Positions 6,858 through 8,834 of a stretch of DNA of 8,834 bases are shown here, piece after piece (within the stretch, counting starts at the first letter, position 1; every line of letters begins with the position of its first letter). The notes under the pieces are model-generated. The model was not told where the DNA came from, did not search any database, and saw nothing but the letters and a program-made list of their open reading frames with translations. A program made the position numbers and the translations under genes. The stretch comes from Chloroflexota bacterium. Lineage in GTDB: Bacteria; Chloroflexota; UBA6077. Where the stretch lies: assembly GCA_021788565.1 (NCBI GenBank), contig JAJYKO010000165.1, positions 1 to 8,834 on the forward strand, read 5' to 3'.

Positions 6858-7712
6858 CTAGGAGCGGACGCCCACCTGGATCAGAGTGCCGGGATATTCA
6901 GCTTCCACATTGGTGCCAGACCTCCGCTTGCGGCCACACTTCGTCACTACGGTCTTGACCCAGCCATGTCCTGACCTGATTAGCAACTCGGCTCCCGCGG
7001 TCTGCTCCAGTTCCTCCAGCACATAGTCGAAGCCGTATCCCCTGCGATCGGCGGTTCCACTCACTCCCGGTTCCATCGCCTTCTTGATCGCTTCCTCGTC
7101 CGTAGTGAGGTGGGACCACTTCGGGTTCCTGATGAGGTGGCGCCGAATGCCCATTCCCAGATCGCCGACGGCCAGGTAGCTGCCTTGACGGTACGTTTGT
7201 GCAGCTATGAAGCCTCCCCATGGGCTGGCAGAATGGCTCGCTGCATTGCCAGCCAACTCCGGTATGGCCGCGACGAGCGTAGCAAAGATTCGACCTGTGA
7301 TTGCCTTGTCCACTACCATGCGCTGAAGGAACCTCGCGAGGTCGGCCATCAGATCCTCGACGTCACCGTCGGTCTTGAAGCCCCGCACAGCTACCAGCAC
7401 ATCGCAGTCACTGCGGCGGCGCACGGAGGCGGGATCGACGGCATTCTGGAAGACTACGGCCTTCGGAACCTGTTCGTAGAAGCCCATTCTGGCGAGGTAG
7501 CGGCGAGCGTCGTACCAGTCAGGCGCAACGAACGCGACATGCGTCGACAACTCGGCGGCGCGATGAAGAAGCAAGACGAGTTGTACGAGTCCTGCTGGCT
7601 CGACCCATTCTAGACGGCTGGCATCTATCACGTAATCCTGAAGAGATATCGTTGGGAAAGGGAGAACTGAGCGGTCGTTCAGCCGATTGGGAATGGGGAT
7701 TAATGTCTGCAA
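6858..7712 (-). CDS. STAS-like/GHKL ATPase fusion protein
   Basis: 284 residues, no membrane segment. Residues 20-95 look like a STAS-type fold: core DYVIDASRLEWVEPAGLVQL, then THVAFVAPDWYDARRYLARM. The site that holds a phosphorylatable Ser in SpoIIAA-like proteins (D-S-x-G) reads E-P-A-G (38-41), so it cannot be switched that way. Residues about 135-284 form a GHKL (histidine-kinase/anti-sigma-type) ATP-binding domain: N box with Glu152, Asn156 and His160, G1 box DLGMGI (184-189), G2-like RGYGF (224-228) and a last strand GTLIQVGV. No dimerisation His is present, so it resembles a serine-kinase/anti-sigma-type switch or a plain ATPase switch more than a sensor kinase. The start is TTG with no clear ribosome binding site; no ATG is available in frame upstream. 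The neighbouring DUF4325-HTH protein is its likely partner. Confidence 0.82.
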   Translation of the reverse strand: MQTLIPIPNRLNDRSVLPFPTISLQDYVIDASRLEWVEPAGLVQLVLLLHRAAELSTHVAFVAPDWYDARRYLARMGFYEQVPKAVVFQNAVDPASVRRRSDCDVLVAVRGFKTDGDVEDLMADLARFLQRMVVDKAITGRIFATLVAAIPELAGNAASHSASPWGGFIAAQTYRQGSYLAVGDLGMGIRRHLIRNPKWSHLTTDEEAIKKAMEPGVSGTADRRGYGFDYVLEELEQTAGAELLIRSGHGWVKTVVTKCGRKRRSGTNVEAEYPGTLIQVGVRS

Positions 7713-7756
7713 GGGAGCATCTCTGACACCCGGCGATGGAAAAGTCGGCTCCCACC

Positions 7757-7768
7757 ATTGTAGCAGAC
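7757..7768 (-). promoter_or_regulatory. Possible extended -10 promoter of the ATPase gene
   Basis: The minus strand reads TG-C-TACAAT, an extended -10 element with TACAAT at 7757-7762, almost touching the glycosidase B stop codon (7772-7770). Transcription would start near 7750, about 38 bases before the TTG start. The best -35 candidate, TTGCCG, is 19 bases upstream inside the glycosidase gene; extended -10 promoters tolerate a poor -35. Confidence 0.45.
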
Positions 7769-7769
7769 C

Positions 7770-8834
7770 TCACGGCACCACCGGCAAGGCGCGCAGCGCC
7801 TGCTCTAGCTGGCACCGAACCCCATTCGTCCCGTCGTAGCAGGACCCTGAGCCGTTGTCGGCGGGCCCGTAGGAGGTCAGTCCCCACTCGTTGTCGTAGT
7901 ACACCCGATCGTGCACCGTGGGGCTCTCGGCGCTCCAGACTCCGATGCCAACGACACCCGGATGAGAGAGCACGTAGCGGATCTGGTAGATCTCCTGCGC
8001 GAGCCTCTTATCCTCTTCCGAAGGGGTGTACACACCGTCCATGGTGCGGGACGTTCCGAGTTCCTCCACCAGCACCGGCAGCTTACGGCCGTCGGGACAC
8101 GGTTGGGACAGGACCTCACCGAAATCGTAGGTGATCCTGGAGATCCCCTGCCGGTCCGGTCCGACCCAGTCGTACGAGTGGAGGGTGTAGGCGTCGACGG
8201 GCGCTTCACAGTACATCCATCGGCCCAAGGGAGAGTGAGGGTTGCCCGGATTCATGTGCTCGACGCCGATGGTACCAGGTAGGATCGGGGTAGTGGGATC
8301 GATCTGCCGAATCTCGGCGACGATTCCCGTTATGAATGGGATCAGCGCGGCCGGGTCCATCGTGGCGTGAAGCTCGTTGCCCAGCTCCCACGCCAGGATG
8401 ACGTCCCCCGCACCTCTAGCCTGCACCGTCGTGATCAACTCTCGGACGAAGGGCAGATAGGCTGTGCGCCAGTTGGTCGTGTAGAAGGGCAGCAGCAACT
8501 GGTAAAAGCCATCCATCTCGCCGAAGCTGTCGGGTGGCTCGCCTGGCACCGGGCGGTGATTGTTGACCAGCGCTACTATCAGCTTGACGTTGTGCGCGCG
8601 TAGAGTCGGAGCGATGTCCGCGATGCGGTTGCCAACCTGGGTGCCGCTCCAGGCCTTCATCGTGTTGTTGTCCGTGGCAAAGACCCGTATCGCCCCCGCG
8701 TTCATCCACTGTGCGTAGGCGATGTCCTCGTCGATGTCACCGAGGTTGTCGTGGAAAAGCATCCCCTGCATGTTCAGCAACAGAAACCGCCCGTCGATCG
8801 AGGATAGCCGCGAGGTGAAGGTCCCTGGGGTATA
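7770..8834 (-). CDS. Glycosidase, clan GH-A-like (copy B), N-terminus beyond the right edge
   Basis: Paralog of glycosidase A, by eye roughly 60-65% identical across the catalytic domain and in opposite orientation. The frame is open to the last base and begins YTPGTFTSRLSSIDGRF, so signal peptide and any linker lie outside the window. A TTG at 8780 is inside the conserved domain and is not the start. Both expected catalytic glutamates are present (WELGNELH and VLVEELGTS), as are HSYDW and the four Cys of copy A (LGRWMYCEAP, SQPCPDG, SGSCYD, GVRCQ). Differences cluster in loops, for example GVEHMNPGNPHS where copy A has GAWHLDPWVPTS, which may alter substrate choice. It ends ...LRALPVVP at TGA 7772-7770, and the next gene follows after 57 bases in the same reading frame. 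Confidence 0.85.
   Translation of the reverse strand, partial: YTPGTFTSRLSSIDGRFLLLNMQGMLFHDNLGDIDEDIAYAQWMNAGAIRVFATDNNTMKAWSGTQVGNRIADIAPTLRAHNVKLIVALVNNHRPVPGEPPDSFGEMDGFYQLLLPFYTTNWRTAYLPFVRELITTVQARGAGDVILAWELGNELHATMDPAALIPFITGIVAEIRQIDPTTPILPGTIGVEHMNPGNPHSPLGRWMYCEAPVDAYTLHSYDWVGPDRQGISRITYDFGEVLSQPCPDGRKLPVLVEELGTSRTMDGVYTPSEEDKRLAQEIYQIRYVLSHPGVVGIGVWSAESPTVHDRVYYDNEWGLTSYGPADNGSGSCYDGTNGVRCQLEQALRALPVVP

Overview
The window reads as chromosomal DNA from a GC-rich bacterium, most likely a Chloroflexota member close to Thermomicrobia. This placement is inferred from three things: a lipoprotein glycosidase with a long Thr/Pro linker, a short secreted protein whose start resembles a Thermomicrobia/Chloroflexota family I remember, and one element resembling the 'GTCATCCTGA...' dispersed repeats of that phylum. 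No rRNA, tRNA, CRISPR array or intact insertion sequence was seen.

Left part (1-3653). The minus strand carries the start of a secreted protein that runs off the left edge (177 to 1), a DHA2/EmrB-type 14-TM drug efflux transporter, and a membrane-anchored HD-GYP cyclic-di-GMP phosphodiesterase. Between the last two, on the plus strand, lies a fragment of a LuxR-type HTH domain (about 2246-2359). Only the recognition-helix end survives, and its tail overlaps the HD-GYP stop codon. The non-coding DNA on both sides of the transporter holds four copies of GAACCAGG/CCTGGTTC, one inside a perfect 13-bp palindrome next to a possible -10 box.

Right part (3654-8834). Two paralogous secreted clan GH-A-like glycosidases point toward each other. 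Copy A (plus, 3865-5382) is a complete lipoprotein. Copy B (minus, from the right edge to 7770) lacks its N-terminus. Between them are three minus-strand genes. The first is a STAS-like/GHKL ATPase fusion (7712-6858). The second is a DUF4325 STAS-like/winged-HTH protein (6747-6193). The third is a stand-alone EVE-domain protein (6050-5613).

How the genes may work together. The ATPase and the DUF4325-HTH protein look like a partner-switching pair: a GHKL ATPase/kinase acting on a STAS-like protein that carries its own DNA-binding domain. Promoter-like sequences lie before each of the three genes, so they may be separate units and not one tight operon. The EVE protein may be a modified-base reader. 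A link of the trio to stress or phage defence is speculation. The transporter and the HD-GYP gene show no functional tie to this island.
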